A stretch of DNA of 64,000 bases from Microstegium vimineum (lineage: Eukaryota > Streptophyta > Magnoliopsida > Poales > Poaceae). Location: NCBI GenBank assembly GCA_022036555.1, contig CM039133.1:49201153-49265152 (forward strand), read 5' to 3'. The number at the start of each line of letters is the position of its first letter. Positions within the stretch are counted from its first letter, which is position 1. The translations under genes and the position numbers were made by a program. Below the pieces are notes generated by a model. That model had not been told where the DNA came from. It did not search any database and worked only from the letters and a program-made list of their open reading frames with translations. Positions 24,290-36,048 of this stretch are shown in pieces.

Positions 24290-24850
24290 CGACATCACGT
24301 TCGGCGAGATGACCATCCGAGCCACATTCCCTACCTGGGTCGTTATCCACTCGTCGTGGACTCGATCATAAGGAGCGTGCGCTTCACCAAAGTACTGATG
24401 GACGGGGGCAGCAGCCTCAACATCATGTACTACAATGCCTTCGAGGCCCTCAGTCTATGTAGGGAGAAGCTTCGATCCTCGGGGGCTCCCTTTCAGGGAA
24501 TCATCCCCGGGAGACAAACGGTACCCCTGGGGCAGATCGTCCTACCCATCACGTTCGGGGAGCCAGACAACTTCCGGACTGAGTACCTCACCTTCGAGGT
24601 CGTGGCTTATCGAGGGACTTACCACGCGGTGTTGGGGAGGCCGTGCTACGCGAAGTTCATGGTCGTTCCCAACTACACTTACCTCAAGCTCAAGATGTTG
24701 GGGCCATACGGTATCATCACGGTCTCCTCCGACGTCAAGGTGGCGTACCAATGCGAGGTGGACTGCTGCGAGAACGCTATGGCCGAGGTGCGCAGCGAGG
24801 AGCTGGTGGCGGCGATCGAAGCCGCTAACAAGATGGACGTCGACCCCTAA
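24290..24850 (+). pseudogene. Gypsy aspartic protease domain
   Basis: An open frame ending at 24850 carries the retropepsin active-site motif LMDGGSSLNIMY. It is followed by a flap-like region and the conserved LGRPCYAKFM with a TYLKLKMLGP stretch. In intact grass gypsy elements this leads into reverse transcriptase. Here it stops with the residues KMDVDP and no further pol sequence follows. It is frameshifted relative to gag. Confidence 0.8.
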
Positions 24851-25440
24851 AGCGCGAGGAGCTCGGACACCCACGACACCAATAGCTATGTCACTTTTCT
24901 ATTATTTTCTAGTATACCTATCACCATGTACATACGCATGTAATATTTTCTTAAGAGCAAAAAGTTCGAGGAATAAAACGCGGGAACTCTCGGACCGACC
25001 GCTTAGCAAGGTGCACTCTCGGCGCACGCCAGAACACACCTCGCTCGGGGGCTGGGAAGGGGGGTAACCCCTGTCTTTCACTCCAAAAATGTTTTCGCTC
25101 AAAATCGCTTTGCCGAACCCGCTAGGCGAAAGCCCGATCTCGCCCACCGAGAGAAGAGATCTCGCTGGACCGTGCCAAAGGGCCGCGAAATACTCTGGCT
25201 CCCTAGAGCCAAGTATCTCCACCTGACCTCACACCCAAACAGATCAAAGCTCCTCCCAGGGAAAGTCAGGCAAGTAGCCCAAACAAAAGTTAAATGCGAA
25301 AACCAACAAGGAAACAAATTTAAAATGAGCTCACCAAAGAGCTGTTAAAGTCGTCAAAAAGCCCTCCCGGGGGCACAACACAAGATAACTTAGTTTGTTT
25401 GTTACAAGGGCCCTCGGCCCTGATCTCTGACCACGTAGGG

Positions 25441-28400
25441 TCACTCCTCCGGCGGCGGGAAACATGTCATCGTCAAGCTTGGTGGCCAGGATCGCTGCAG
25501 GCTCCTCCGCATTGGCCTCGATCCGGTCGAGCAGGTCTTCTTGGGCGTCTGGGGGTACCCTAAGCTGACGAGCGCAGGGGTCACTGCGTCGTACAGGCAG
25601 GCGGCGATGGCCATTGTTCGGTGGACCCCGATGCGCAGGGCCTCCCGAATCCGCGCTTGGCCCCGCTCCCAGAGTAGGCTGACGCGGGTCCTGGCCGCTA
25701 TCGGGCCACCCTCGACGGCTGCCACGCCGAAGAGATCACACACCCCGTGCAACGGCCTCCCACAACGCCTGCGCCTCCTCCGTGCCGGCCTACAATGCTG
25801 AAGCAACAAAAAGGGGATCTCAACCTCTGAACAAACGACGCACAATACCAAGGCAAATGAGCGGACGAAGGAAACGTACCTACGTTCTCTTCCTCCAGGC
25901 CGTTGACCGCTGCACGGAGCTCCGAGATGACCGTCGTCAACTTGCCCACCTGGGTGGAGAACTCCAGGATCCTCCGATCGACGTCGACACTGCGCTCACG
26001 CACCCTGTTGGTCAAGTCCTCAAGGTGGGTCACGACGGCGTCGCGCTCTCGGTCGTTGACGTCGCGCTGACGCCGCATGGTGTTACGCTCCTCCTCCATT
26101 GAATCCAGCGCCGAGACAGCTCGACGTTGCCCTTCGGCTTCAACGTCACGCTCGGCCATCAGGCGTCCCATCTCAACTTGACGCGCTGAGCGTTCATCCG
26201 CCAACATCTGGCGTACCGCCTCCGCATCAACACGGGCCACGTTCTGCTCTTGCTCCACTCGCGCGACGTCGCTGGCGGTCCGCAGCGCTAACGCCTGGGC
26301 ATCCGCCGCGCTCGACTCCGAAGCGCCCAACTGCTCCTCCAGCTCCGTTACGCGGCGGCGAGCCGCGACGCGGTCCTCCTCCACGACAGCTTCCCCGACG
26401 GGGTCCACGTCCCAGGAGTCCACAGGCTGGCCTCTCGCCGAAGGAACTCCGACTTCTCGACGCTGGTCGCCATCAGGATCTACACAAAGAAGGGCATCAG
26501 GAATTCGACAAGTAGGAACAAACAACATCCGCGAACAAAACGATCGCTCACATTGCCATGATGCGAGAAGTCCTCGTTGAACGACAGGACGGCCCTCTGG
26601 ATCTGCTCCACGTACCGCATGACTCGGAAGCCAAGCTCCTGACGGGCACCCGCCACCCGATTCTAGTGGTGAAGCTCGCGCCGGTCGTCCAACGCGAACA
26701 GAGGGGATCCCAGATTCCCCTGGTCAGCCCAGATGAGCTAGTCGCCATCCCCGAAGGCGCTACGGCCAGGACGGAGGCGACACAGGGCCCCGGGGGCATC
26801 TTCTCTCGTAACCTCGGCCGTCTCGCCTGGCGAAGTCGCGCTGGACTGGGAGAAGACGACTTTCGATGCTCGGGCAGCCGCCACCTCCCATTCGGAGAAG
26901 GACGGGGGACCTGCGGTGCCCCGGGCCAGCATGTTGGGAGGAAGGGGGCTGCTCAGGGGCTCCCCCTCACTCGCACCAGCCACCCTGACCTTAGGCAGGG
27001 CGGTCACGACGTCCGCGACCGCACCCACCTGGTCGGTGCCGCCCCCGTCGACTATCCCCGCCACGGCCGTCGCCGCCACGTCCTCCGACACCTCGGCCGG
27101 TGGGGTTTCTTCGGCGTCCATGACCATGGGGTCACCTAGGCCGCCCTCCTCCCCGGAGTCGTCGACGACCACCACGACCAGGGGAGTAGACGGCGTATCA
27201 GCCTCAGGGCTGACGCGCACGGAGGTCGGTGGCGCCTCTCCAACGATGGCGATGTTGGTTGGGGTTAGCCTGGCTCCGGCCTCGGCGGTGTTCACCAAAT
27301 CAACAACCGGGGAGGCGCCGGTCTGTCCCTCCTTGACGGACAGCATCCCCCGGCGCAGTCTCTTCCACCCCGCATACGCAGAGCCGCCGGCAGTTCTGAA
27401 ACGCTCGACACGATCATTACAAATCACGGGCAACCTTTTCCCTGCTGATAGGACAGAGGACGACATTAAGCGTGACAAACTCACCCATCGGAGAAGATGT
27501 GTTTCTGCTTCGGCTCCACCCCGTTGCGGCCGACGGCGCCCGAACTCCCGCTCTGTTCCACCCCTTCGGATAAGGCAGAGCGGGGAGTCACCGGGACATC
27601 TCCAGCGACGCCACTCCCGAAACCCCCTGGGGCAAGGTGCCCATCGAGCGTCCGAACTGGGAGCGCCTCCGCCACCAGCACGACCCCGCGCGGGGTAGCG
27701 CAACATTCCGGCCACCAAGCGCTCGGTCGGACGTCCGCCGTCACCATCGTCATCGCGCGTCCTCACTGGTGTCCCCACTGCCTTTGTCCGACTCGGTGGG
27801 GGACTCCTCCACCGGTTCGCCAACGCGACGCTGTGTCGCCCGCCGTTGTTCCAGCTCCGTGCGCCTCAGCGCTCTTTCGGCCTTCCTCCTCTTCCTCTCG
27901 ACGGCATCCGCTCGCTGCCGCGCGTTTCGCTCCCTGTTCGCCGACCGCTATGCCGGCAGAACGGGAAGGGGGGCAGCCACATGACGCACCGACGAGCGAG
28001 GCCCCTGCGGGGAAAAGACCAAAGACCCGTGGGACGTTACTAGCATGAGAAGCCAATGCACAAGAGAAAGTAAAACACCACACCATCCGCACTTACCAGA
28101 TCGACGGACGCAGGATCCGGGTGCATCGGAGGGCAGCGCTCGATGTCGTCGGGGGTAAACGTATTCCCCAGCATGCCTCCCATAATGGAGATCGTGCGGT
28201 CAAGGCTCAGTTCTTCGGCCACCATGGCGGTCCCCTCGCGCGACGCTCCGGGTACCATGTCGTACAGCGGGCGCGCCTGCACCATGAGCGGAAGGACTCG
28301 ACACCGAAGGAACTGAGCGACGACCCCCGCGAGGTTCAGCCCATGGTCCCAGAGCTGAGCTAGGCTCTAGAGGTGGGTCCATGATGCCAGCTGGGGAGCT

Positions 28401-29100
28401 CCTCCCCGAAACGTCGACCTGTGAAAACCGGGAGCGGCGCCTCGGGGTGGTTCCGGATATAGAATCACTGCGAGTGCCATCCCCGGTTGCACGAAGTCGC
28501 CCGCACTGACATGTAGGACGGCAAGGTGGAGAAGCGGAGGCTAAGCACACACCCCCCGCAAGACGCCACCGACCTCACGCCTCCAGAGTTTTCAAGAAAC
28601 ACCGTCGCCTTGAAGAACTACTTCCACAACACGAAGTCCGGCTCCACCCCCAGCATCCCCTCCGACATGGCCGCGAAGGCCGCGAGGTGGAGGACAAAGT
28701 TGGGATTAAGGTTATGGAGTTCAACCCCATAATGGTTGAGGATCCCACGAAGAAAGCGAGTCGGCGGGGTCCCAAACCCGCGCTCGTAGAACAGGAGAAA
28801 GGAGACTACATACCCTTCGGGCGGTTCCGGGACGTCGGCGCCGGTGGAGACGATCCACTCGGCGACATTGCCGACGGAGAACTCGGGGCGCAGTAGCCCC
28901 ACTCGCACCAACTCAAGTACCTGCTCACGACCGAGCGAGCACAGCTCCCAACTCCTCGGGGATGGTCTCCGGCCATAAGGGGGGTTCACTTGGAGAACGG
29001 TCCACGGTACGGCGAAAGGCGTGGCTAGGGCGTGAGCACTGCGGCGCAAACCCTAGGTGCAAGGGAAAATGACGCGAGTGGGAGCAGGAGGCGAAGAAAG
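25441..29100 (-). pseudogene. Antisense multi-exon gene of the gypsy element: Transposase_28-type domain and coiled-coil protein
   Basis: Read on minus, the 5' part (about 29049-28618) contains the domain known in databases as 'putative gypsy type transposon' (Transposase_28), with TPPTRFLRGILNHYGVELHN and ending DFVLWK before a TAG where a tyrosine is usual. Later pieces are 28550-28097 (donor ATCTG|GTAAGT), 28043 to about 27480 (donor GATGG|GTGAGT), about 27440-26557 and 26480-25889. The last has a strong coiled coil (repeated E, R, A and V heptads over about 180 residues), then a final exon 25799-25441. Splice-like signals at these borders suggest a real spliced gene in the ancestor. The function is unknown. 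In related elements it is carried antisense to gag-pol. Exon borders are approximate. Confidence 0.65.
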
Positions 29101-30538
29101 CGAGCAATACGAGCGCAGGAGGGAGGATTGATACGGCCCACGGATTTTTGTAGGCACCCGGAAGACGGAGTGTCATCTTGTCAGTCCTCCACGCCACGCC
29201 GTGACCCCACAGCACGAGTCGCATTAAACGCGGCCGCTTGGCTACGCCGTTTCCACTGTTGCTGGATTATCGGGAGCCACGCGCGCTGCGGCAGGTAACT
29301 GACACCACTTGACTTTCCTCCCGCTTCGAATCTTGCATCCCGTATCTATCATCATTACAGGATCCGCCCCAGGCCTACCGCACCGCGCACACGCACAAGA
29401 TTTTTTCCGTATACGTCCCCTGCGCGTCGCAACGAGACCCCCGGCTCGTCCGAGCTCGGCCAACAAACGCGAGGATCGAAAAGGCCTACACGTGGTGCAA
29501 CCAGCGACAACGGCCCACGGGTCCAGGTAAGCTAAAGGGATAGGGGCTATGGACGCCCCGACGGCCCATTACGGTCCAGAGATACGAAGGCCGACCCAGC
29601 GGGGTTCGAAATGGCCGTCTCAAGACAACAGAGCGAGGGGCGAATAGGGAATGGACACGCTAGCAACATTAGCCTGACAATGGGATGCTAAGGTCATTCC
29701 CAGATTTCGTATTTGAGTCCATCTTTATGGATGATTGGTTCATGGTATTCCTATCGAAGGAAGGCAACAGGCCCCCGGGACCTATCGAACGGACCCGGCT
29801 ACTAGATGAAACCGATTTGGGGTGATCCATGACATGAGCCACGAGCCGGAACCCCAGCGAACGGGAACTGAGCACCCCACTCAGATTTGCCCGTTATCAC
29901 CTCGACGAGCATCCATGGTTCGTCCGCCTCGAGGATAGCATGGTCCGGCTCACATCCCCCCATCTCGCGGAGAGATACGCGGGGGACGCACGAAAAGAAG
30001 GCACAGACCCGAGACGTTTCTCAACACCGAGTAGGGACTCGGGGGCTGCCGCCGCACCCCTCCTACCGGTTCTAGCAACTGGATAACGCAGAGGGAAAAG
30101 GAGGCGCCATGCCTCACCCGTCGGAGGTCCATACAGGTAAACACAAGCACCCTCTCCTTTTGATATATTCATATATTAACTCTTGCAGGGGATACATGCT
30201 CTCTAAGAGCCATAAGGGACAAGACCCAATTATCAGACACAAAAAACACGAAAAAATTGGACTGAAGGGAAATCCCAAGCCAACAGGCCAAAAACTATGG
30301 GTGCCCGCGGGACACCCACATTAGCTATCACGCCACCGACCGACGCAGCTGTATATCAAGGTCAGGTAACCCAGCTGCGAGGCCCAGGAAAAATCCGCCT
30401 GATACACAAGATCACGTCGGACGGCGGCGTCACAGCCCATGGGTTACTTCGGTTAGGCGTACTGCGGCTGCGGAGGAGGAGCCGCCGCCTCACCCTCAGA
30501 AAACCCCGGGTCATGTCCCCCCTCCGGAGTTAGTTGGG
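29101..30538. other. Internal non-coding part of the gypsy element (5' side of the nested solo LTR)
   Basis: This is sequence inside the gypsy element with many short GC-rich ORFs but no recognisable domain. It includes CTCGGGGGCT at 30038-30047, the same polypurine motif seen next to the 3' LTR. Confidence 0.6.
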
Positions 30539-30543
30539 CACTT

Positions 30544-32212
30544 TGAAAGGATCAAGATGCCCAAGAGGGGGGGGTGAATTGGGCTTGTTTTCAAATTCTA
30601 AAGCAAATATAAAAACCTATCAAATGTCAATCACCCCCTAGTGCCTACCGTCCGTGTGTCCTAGCTAGAAAGCGGTAGCAGTTCATAGGAATTAAAAACA
30701 ACCTAAGCAATTCTAGTAGGAAATGTAAAAACAAGACGGAAAGTAATACGGAAATGTAAAGAGCTAGGGAAAAGAAAATCTCATTGACTCAGCGATTTTT
30801 TCCCGAGGTGTCGACACACCCCCCTAGTCCTCGTTGGAGCACCTCGCAAGGTATCGCTCCCCCTCTACCCGCGCAAGGGTAGAGTGCTCTCTACGGGCTG
30901 ATTCTTCTCCACTCCGGCTCGGTGAATCACCCACAACCGATCACAAGAGCTTGGAGAAGAGCCGCCAACAATCTCCTGGCGGTCACTTTCTCCGAACACC
31001 ACCAAACTGTCTAGGTGCTGTCGAACACCAAGAGTAACAAGCACAAGACCTTCACTTGACCCACTCAAGGCTAGGAAGGTGGATGGATGCACACAAGTCA
31101 CTCCTAATCACTCTAGGAGGGAAGAACAAGATGAACTCTCTCTAATCTCTCCCTCACTAGCCTCTTGGCTCTCCAAAAGATTTCTCAAGGTGTCACCAGC
31201 TGAAACAAAGGCCAAGAGAGCCTCTAAGGACCAAAGGGCAACTATAAATAGTCCCCACCTCCAAAATTAGCCGTTTTTTACTTTTTCTTCTCTCTGCGAA
31301 GCCACCGGACTAGTCCGGAGCTCATACCACCGGACCATGCACACTGGTCCAGAGCTCACTCTGATTTCGAACTCAGGCACCGTCGGACAACTCTGCTTGG
31401 TCCGACGCACTGGTCCGGAGCCTCGGTGCTCTCTGAGTGAAAACCTTTCTCTCTTTTTCACACCACCGGACCACTCTCCTTGGTCCGGTGCCCTGGTCCG
31501 ACGCTCTGGTCCGGAGCCAGGGTGCTCTCTGCATGGACCAAACTCATGTGTTGAGGCGTCGGACTAGCTGTCGGACTACCCGTCGGACTAGTCCGGAGCC
31601 TTTTGTGTCTCTGAACAAAGCCACCGGACCACTCTCCAATGGTCCGGTGCTTTCCAGACAGGTGGTCCGGAGCTCCTCGAGCTGAGAATCTACCTAAGTC
31701 AGGGACCGTCGGACCACTCTCCTATGGTCCGACGCCCACTTAGCAGAGTGGTCCGGAGCCTCTTTCTCCCTCTAAAACAACTGTTTTCGCTAAGGTTTCT
31801 CAAGGGATTTTGCTCCTACCATTTCTAGGGTTTATCAAGGGCTGAAAGCAAGGTCTCTAGGACTAGTTGTGACAAGTGTGCATATACCCACTTTCCTAAA
31901 CTCTCCTAGGTCAAGCTACTAATCTCATACCCCCCTTTATAGTACGGTCAAAGGAAAAAACAAAAGCCCTAGCTATACTTAGTGCCCTTCTCAACCTTAT
32001 GGCACTAAGAACTAGCCTAGTCTTCGACGTGTATCTTTATCCTTTGCATTCGAAACGATTTCCATCTTGGGGGCATGAATATCCATTAAGCCCATTCAAA
32101 TTGCATCACTCATGACCTAACATCAACAACTTTGCCTCTGCAAAACACACGTTAGTCATAGTGATCTAGTATTGTCGTTAATCGCCTAAACACAAGGGTC
32201 CATGATTCTACA
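30544..32212 (-). mobile_element. Solo LTR (SIRE-type copia) nested in the gypsy element
   Basis: On + it begins TGAAAGGATC and ends TTCTACA, 1,669 bases, flanked by CACTT at 30539-30543 and 32213-32217. The ending motif read on minus (ACCCCCCTCTTGG..GATCCTTTCA) is typical of SIRE/Maximus-type copia LTRs, and it resembles the LTR end at 53423. No internal region remains, so it is the product of LTR-LTR recombination. Between about 31300 and 31760 it holds many copies of GGTCCGG and CCGGACC words in both orientations. Confidence 0.85.
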
Positions 32213-32217
32213 CACTT

Positions 32218-33449
32218 TACAGCTAAGTCGCCCCAGCTGCTCCATGATCAAGGACTCCGCCGTCAGGCAGCACCGAGCCCGCCACGCTTGGGCAGCTCCG
32301 AGCCCGCCAGCCACGCTAACGGTGGCAGCGCCATCAACCAACAACTGAGGATGCGTCATCACCGGGGTCACGCAGGCGAACTGATGCGACTTTCCCAGTA
32401 GGCACATCCTTGGCTGCCCTCGGGAGAGGGACAACACGTCATCGACTCCCCCGGGGCAAGGGGCAAGGGCCATTCTGCAAAAGGGATTGATCCTACGCCC
32501 TTCATCCGAGGGAGCGATCCGTGCAGGGGGTGGTCACGACCTTCCACTCCACCAGTGGTTAGGATAAGGGGGAGCTATGCGCATCTCGCAGAGCTTCCTC
32601 TCAATCCTGCCACAGAGCGAAAGGGGACATATGCACCCCCAACGCAGAACTTCCTCTGAACCCGGTGCTGCTCTCAAAATGCCACCCGCCAGGGCGTCTC
32701 AAGGGACTCTCCGACGAGGCCTCGGAGGAAGAATCTAGGGCAAGCCATACAGTGAGGATGTGCATCTCCCCACAGGCGGCCGCCCCTATTTATAGCCAGA
32801 TAGGGCACTCACGCAGCAGTAGGCCCGTGAGTCTACAATGACTCCTCCCAATCAAGCCGCATTGTGCGACAACACCCACTTCGAGAGGGTGCAGTGGGGC
32901 TATAAATGGCCAGACAGACGGGTGGCTCAGGGCGCGCCGTCCGGAGCCTTAACCGCTGAGCAAGTGGCGCTCTAGCGCCGCTCCTCGAACGGGGACGACA
33001 CGACACGTCCACTTTTGGGCCACGAGGGGGGGGAGAGAAAGGGGCGCAGTAAAACCCCGAAACCCGACAAACATATCCTCGACCGATCAATCGCCCGTAT
33101 AGGCCAAAAGACAGCATGACGCAGTACCGACTCATCATCTCCGGGCACGACAGCCCGAGGCCAACAGTGCAACCCGCAGCAGGGCTGACGTGCAGCCAGG
33201 GCTCTGCCTCTGACGTACGGAGCAGACCACTCCCTCCTCGCCTTGTGAGGGAGGCGAAGGGTCAAACAATGTGCAAGGTTTTTGAATAAGCCCTTAGGAG
33301 GAAATATCTTCCCCTAAGGCCTCGGTGGCTACACCCGGCGGGTGCGCTCCCGCGTACCCACCGGAATCCAAAGACTCAACCAAACCACCATAAGCGCTCT
33401 CGGAAGCCTCCGATGTAGTCCTTCACTACATCGAAGGCTCGGGGGCTAC
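32218..33449. other. Internal non-coding part of the gypsy element (3' side), with polypurine tract
   Basis: This is GC-rich sequence with short ORFs only. Just before the 3' LTR, GGCTCGGGGGCTAC (33436-33449) is the candidate polypurine tract for plus-strand priming. Confidence 0.65.
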
Positions 33450-34474
33450 TGTCGGATACCTAGAAATAGGGTACCCAATTTATCAGACTCCACAAAAACA
33501 AAATCACCATCAGGGGCTCTTCCGCCTCGTCCGAGCCAAGGTGGCGCCATCCGAGACATCATCAACCCTCGGGGGCTCCTCCGTCCCGCCCGAGCCAGGG
33601 TGACGACGCCCGAGACGTCATCTACCCTCGGGGGCTCTTTCGCCCTGTCCGAGCCCAGCAAACGTCATCTGTAACATCCCTCGCCCTCGCCCATATAGTC
33701 AAAAGGTCCACAGTCTCCTCCGTCCTGAGGCATGGGGCTTAAGGCATGAGTCGCCATGCCGACCTCTGTTCACCCTGCGGTACAAGGTCCTGTGCTGCCT
33801 AGCCGACGACTTCTGCACGTTACATCCACGCCATGTCTCCAACGGACACCCCAAGAGGGATTAGGGCGTCATCAGCCCTGTACGACGGAACGCGGGGGTG
33901 CCTGGTCCTGTGCGACAGACTCCGCCCATGCCCAGAAAAGGGAACAACAGGGTTCCCGGTCACAAGGTGCATGACAACAACACAACAAGGACGAACATGA
34001 CTCAGACATGTGTCTATTGGCGCAATCTTCCTCAAGAAGGAAGACAGGATGAAGACAAAGCCCTCCCTCGGCAGCTGCCCAAGTCGGGCCCACGATCACT
34101 CCCTCTCTCTCTATTGTACTCCTCCCTCTCTCCCTACGTATAAAGGGAGGGAATGAACCCTCAATCTAGCTCTCTCGAGATTCCGACATTCATTCACACA
34201 CACTCAAACTCGCACACACGCGAGCACCCATCAGAATCAAGAACCTCATACGCACGAGACCTGGGAAGACGCTTCCCTCTCTCACCAAAGCTTGTAGCTC
34301 CCCTCTACGAGCTCTCCGCGCTCGGTAATACGACCCCGCAACACACTGAACGTAGGGCGTTCGTGCCTGAACCAGTATAAACCTCTGTGTTCTCCGAGCG
34401 CAACCATCCAAACTCCGACACGCTTAGAAATTTACTCGTTGGCCGTCTAGACCCCGCCATTTTAGACACCGACA
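33450..34474 (+). repeat. 3' LTR of the gypsy element
   Basis: A repeat of 1,025 bases matching 20758-21781 at roughly 96.5% by eye. It is followed by the target duplication ACTCT at 34475-34479. Confidence 0.93.
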
Positions 34475-34509
34475 ACTCTTATACCTATAATTTAACGCAT
34501 AACTATAAA

Positions 34510-34559
34510 AACATCTAGCTTTGGTGCAACCATCAACATCTAGCTTTGGTGCAACCATC
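34510..34559. repeat. Perfect 25-bp tandem duplication
   Basis: A 25-base unit beginning AACATCTAGCTTTGG occurs twice in direct succession without a mismatch. It lies just outside the gypsy element in AT-rich spacer. Confidence 0.9.
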
Positions 34560-34905
34560 AAAACCGTCCGTCAAATGTTTTTTTACAGTTGAGGTTTCAG
34601 AATTAGATGAAGGAAAGAGTTGAGGGGCTAAAATAATTTGATAAAGTACTTTAGTTGTTTAAATACATATTAAGTCTATTTGTTACTACTATTGTCTTTA
34701 TTTAATTTTGATCCCCAACTACAAGATTTAGTCACTTTGGTAGCTCAACTATCAAAACAATTCAATTTTATCCTATATCCATAAAAAAAACCCTTCAAAA
34801 CCGTTTAAGGGTCAAAATTGGACAGTTTAGATAGTTTTTTTTGACAAATAACGGTTTAGATAGTTGAGTTACCAAAATTTAGATGGTTTTGTAGTTTGGG
34901 TTAAA
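34560..34905. other. AT-rich spacer
   Basis: No ORF or recognisable element was seen here between the tandem duplication and the Helitron-like element. Confidence 0.6.
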
Positions 34906-35221
34906 TCTATATCTATATATCTTATATTTTTAACCTCCACGAGCAATTTATCTCTAACGTGCAAAGTGTTCACATCAGTATCCACTATAACATCCCACTA
35001 GCACATGTAACTATCTTATTATATACAAAGTGTCTGCATCAGCATCCGCTGACACATCCAATTAGCACATGCCATTATGACTTCATTGAAGCTATTCACA
35101 TTAACATACCACACCATTTACTAACATATATTTAGTTGTCCATATTAGAATGTAAAAATATTATCCACTAATATGTACTATAATTATTATTCCCGTGGCA
35201 ACGCACGGAGCGTTCTTCTAG
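34906..35221 (+). mobile_element. Small non-autonomous Helitron-like element
   Basis: It starts TCTATATCTATATA after an A and ends TTCTTCTAG before a T, as expected for A^T insertion and a CTRR end. About 15 bases before the end, CCGTGGCAACGCACGG forms a short hairpin, a typical grass Helitron 3' terminus. There is no coding capacity. The 5' end is less certain than the 3' end. Confidence 0.65.
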
Positions 35222-35395
35222 TTTAGATAAAAGCAAAAGTTTTTTTAGCAAATAAGATAAAGGCAAAAGTTGATACGCTAAAAAAGAACTTAATCCATAT
35301 ATCTATATTTTTTTTGAATAGTCTTACATAAAAATATATTTTCTAGTTAATTTCATAATAATGATTTGAAAACATAAACATTGTTATTTGACTAA

Positions 35396-35717
35396 GGCCC
35401 CTATTTAGTTCCAACCAAAATCCAAAATACAAAATCCCAACTATTTTGGATTCCAAAATTCAGAATACAAAATATTTTGGTGGGGTGTTTAGTTCTAACC
35501 AAAATATGAATTATTTTGGATTTCAATGATGGAGATTGTGAGGATGACACACAAACCAATGCAAAGATTATCTTATTTTGGACTCTTGAGTCCAAAATCT
35601 AAAATGAGGAATGAATCATTTTTTGTCAAATATTTTGGGTGGTGTTTAGTTTCATTTTGTAAAATGAAAAACCAAAAACCAAAATATTTTGGATTTCATA
35701 GAGAACTAAACACCCAT
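35396..35717. mobile_element. Tourist/PIF-Harbinger-like MITE
   Basis: About 322 bases flanked by TAA (35393-35395 and 35718-35720). The ends share the word TTTAGTTC in inverted orientation within imperfect terminal repeats, and internal copies of CCAAAATATTTTGG give much self-complementarity. The family assignment rests on the 3-bp flank and end motif. Confidence 0.55.
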
Positions 35718-36048
35718 TAAATTTAAATTTATCTATTTTTTTTCTGGAAGTGAGAATTATATTTTTTTTGAGAGATTTTTGAGAGAGAGGACAATGGCGA
35801 CGGGCCTGATGTGCTCATGCAAATCAGGATGCAAAATAGACGGTGCAGATCGCGTGTCGCCGCGGCGGCGCCAGTTCCAGACAGTGCTGGGCTGCTGGCG
35901 CACGTGGCCTTTCTTTCCTCCAAGTCCGATCCCTCCCTCCCTCCCTCTAGCACCCGCGGCGACGTCTCCCTTACCCGCCGCCGCCGCCGCCGCCGCCGCG
36001 CCGTCATTCATGGCGAGGCGTCGCCGGGTGGTACCAGAGCCATAATCC

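Larger units (their letters stand above)
20758..34474 (+). mobile_element. Large Ty3/gypsy LTR retrotransposon lacking reverse transcriptase and integrase, with an antisense gene
   Basis: LTRs at 20758-21781 and 33450-34474 begin TGTCGGATACC. The right one ends GACA; the left ends GATA, a mutated terminus. The 5-bp duplication ACTCT flanks the element (20753-20757 and 34475-34479). By eye the LTRs differ at about 35 sites, mostly transitions, roughly 3.5%, or about 1.3 million years at 1.3e-8 per site per year. The plus strand carries broken gag and a protease domain only. The minus strand carries a multi-exon gene (25441-29100). No reverse transcriptase, RNase H or integrase motif was found anywhere inside. 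A solo LTR of another family is nested at 30544-32212. It would depend on a partner element for movement. Confidence 0.93.

Noticed and set aside
31079..31685. Plus-strand ORFs in the solo LTR
   Set aside because: They come from the GGTCCGG word array and have repeat-derived, non-protein-like composition.
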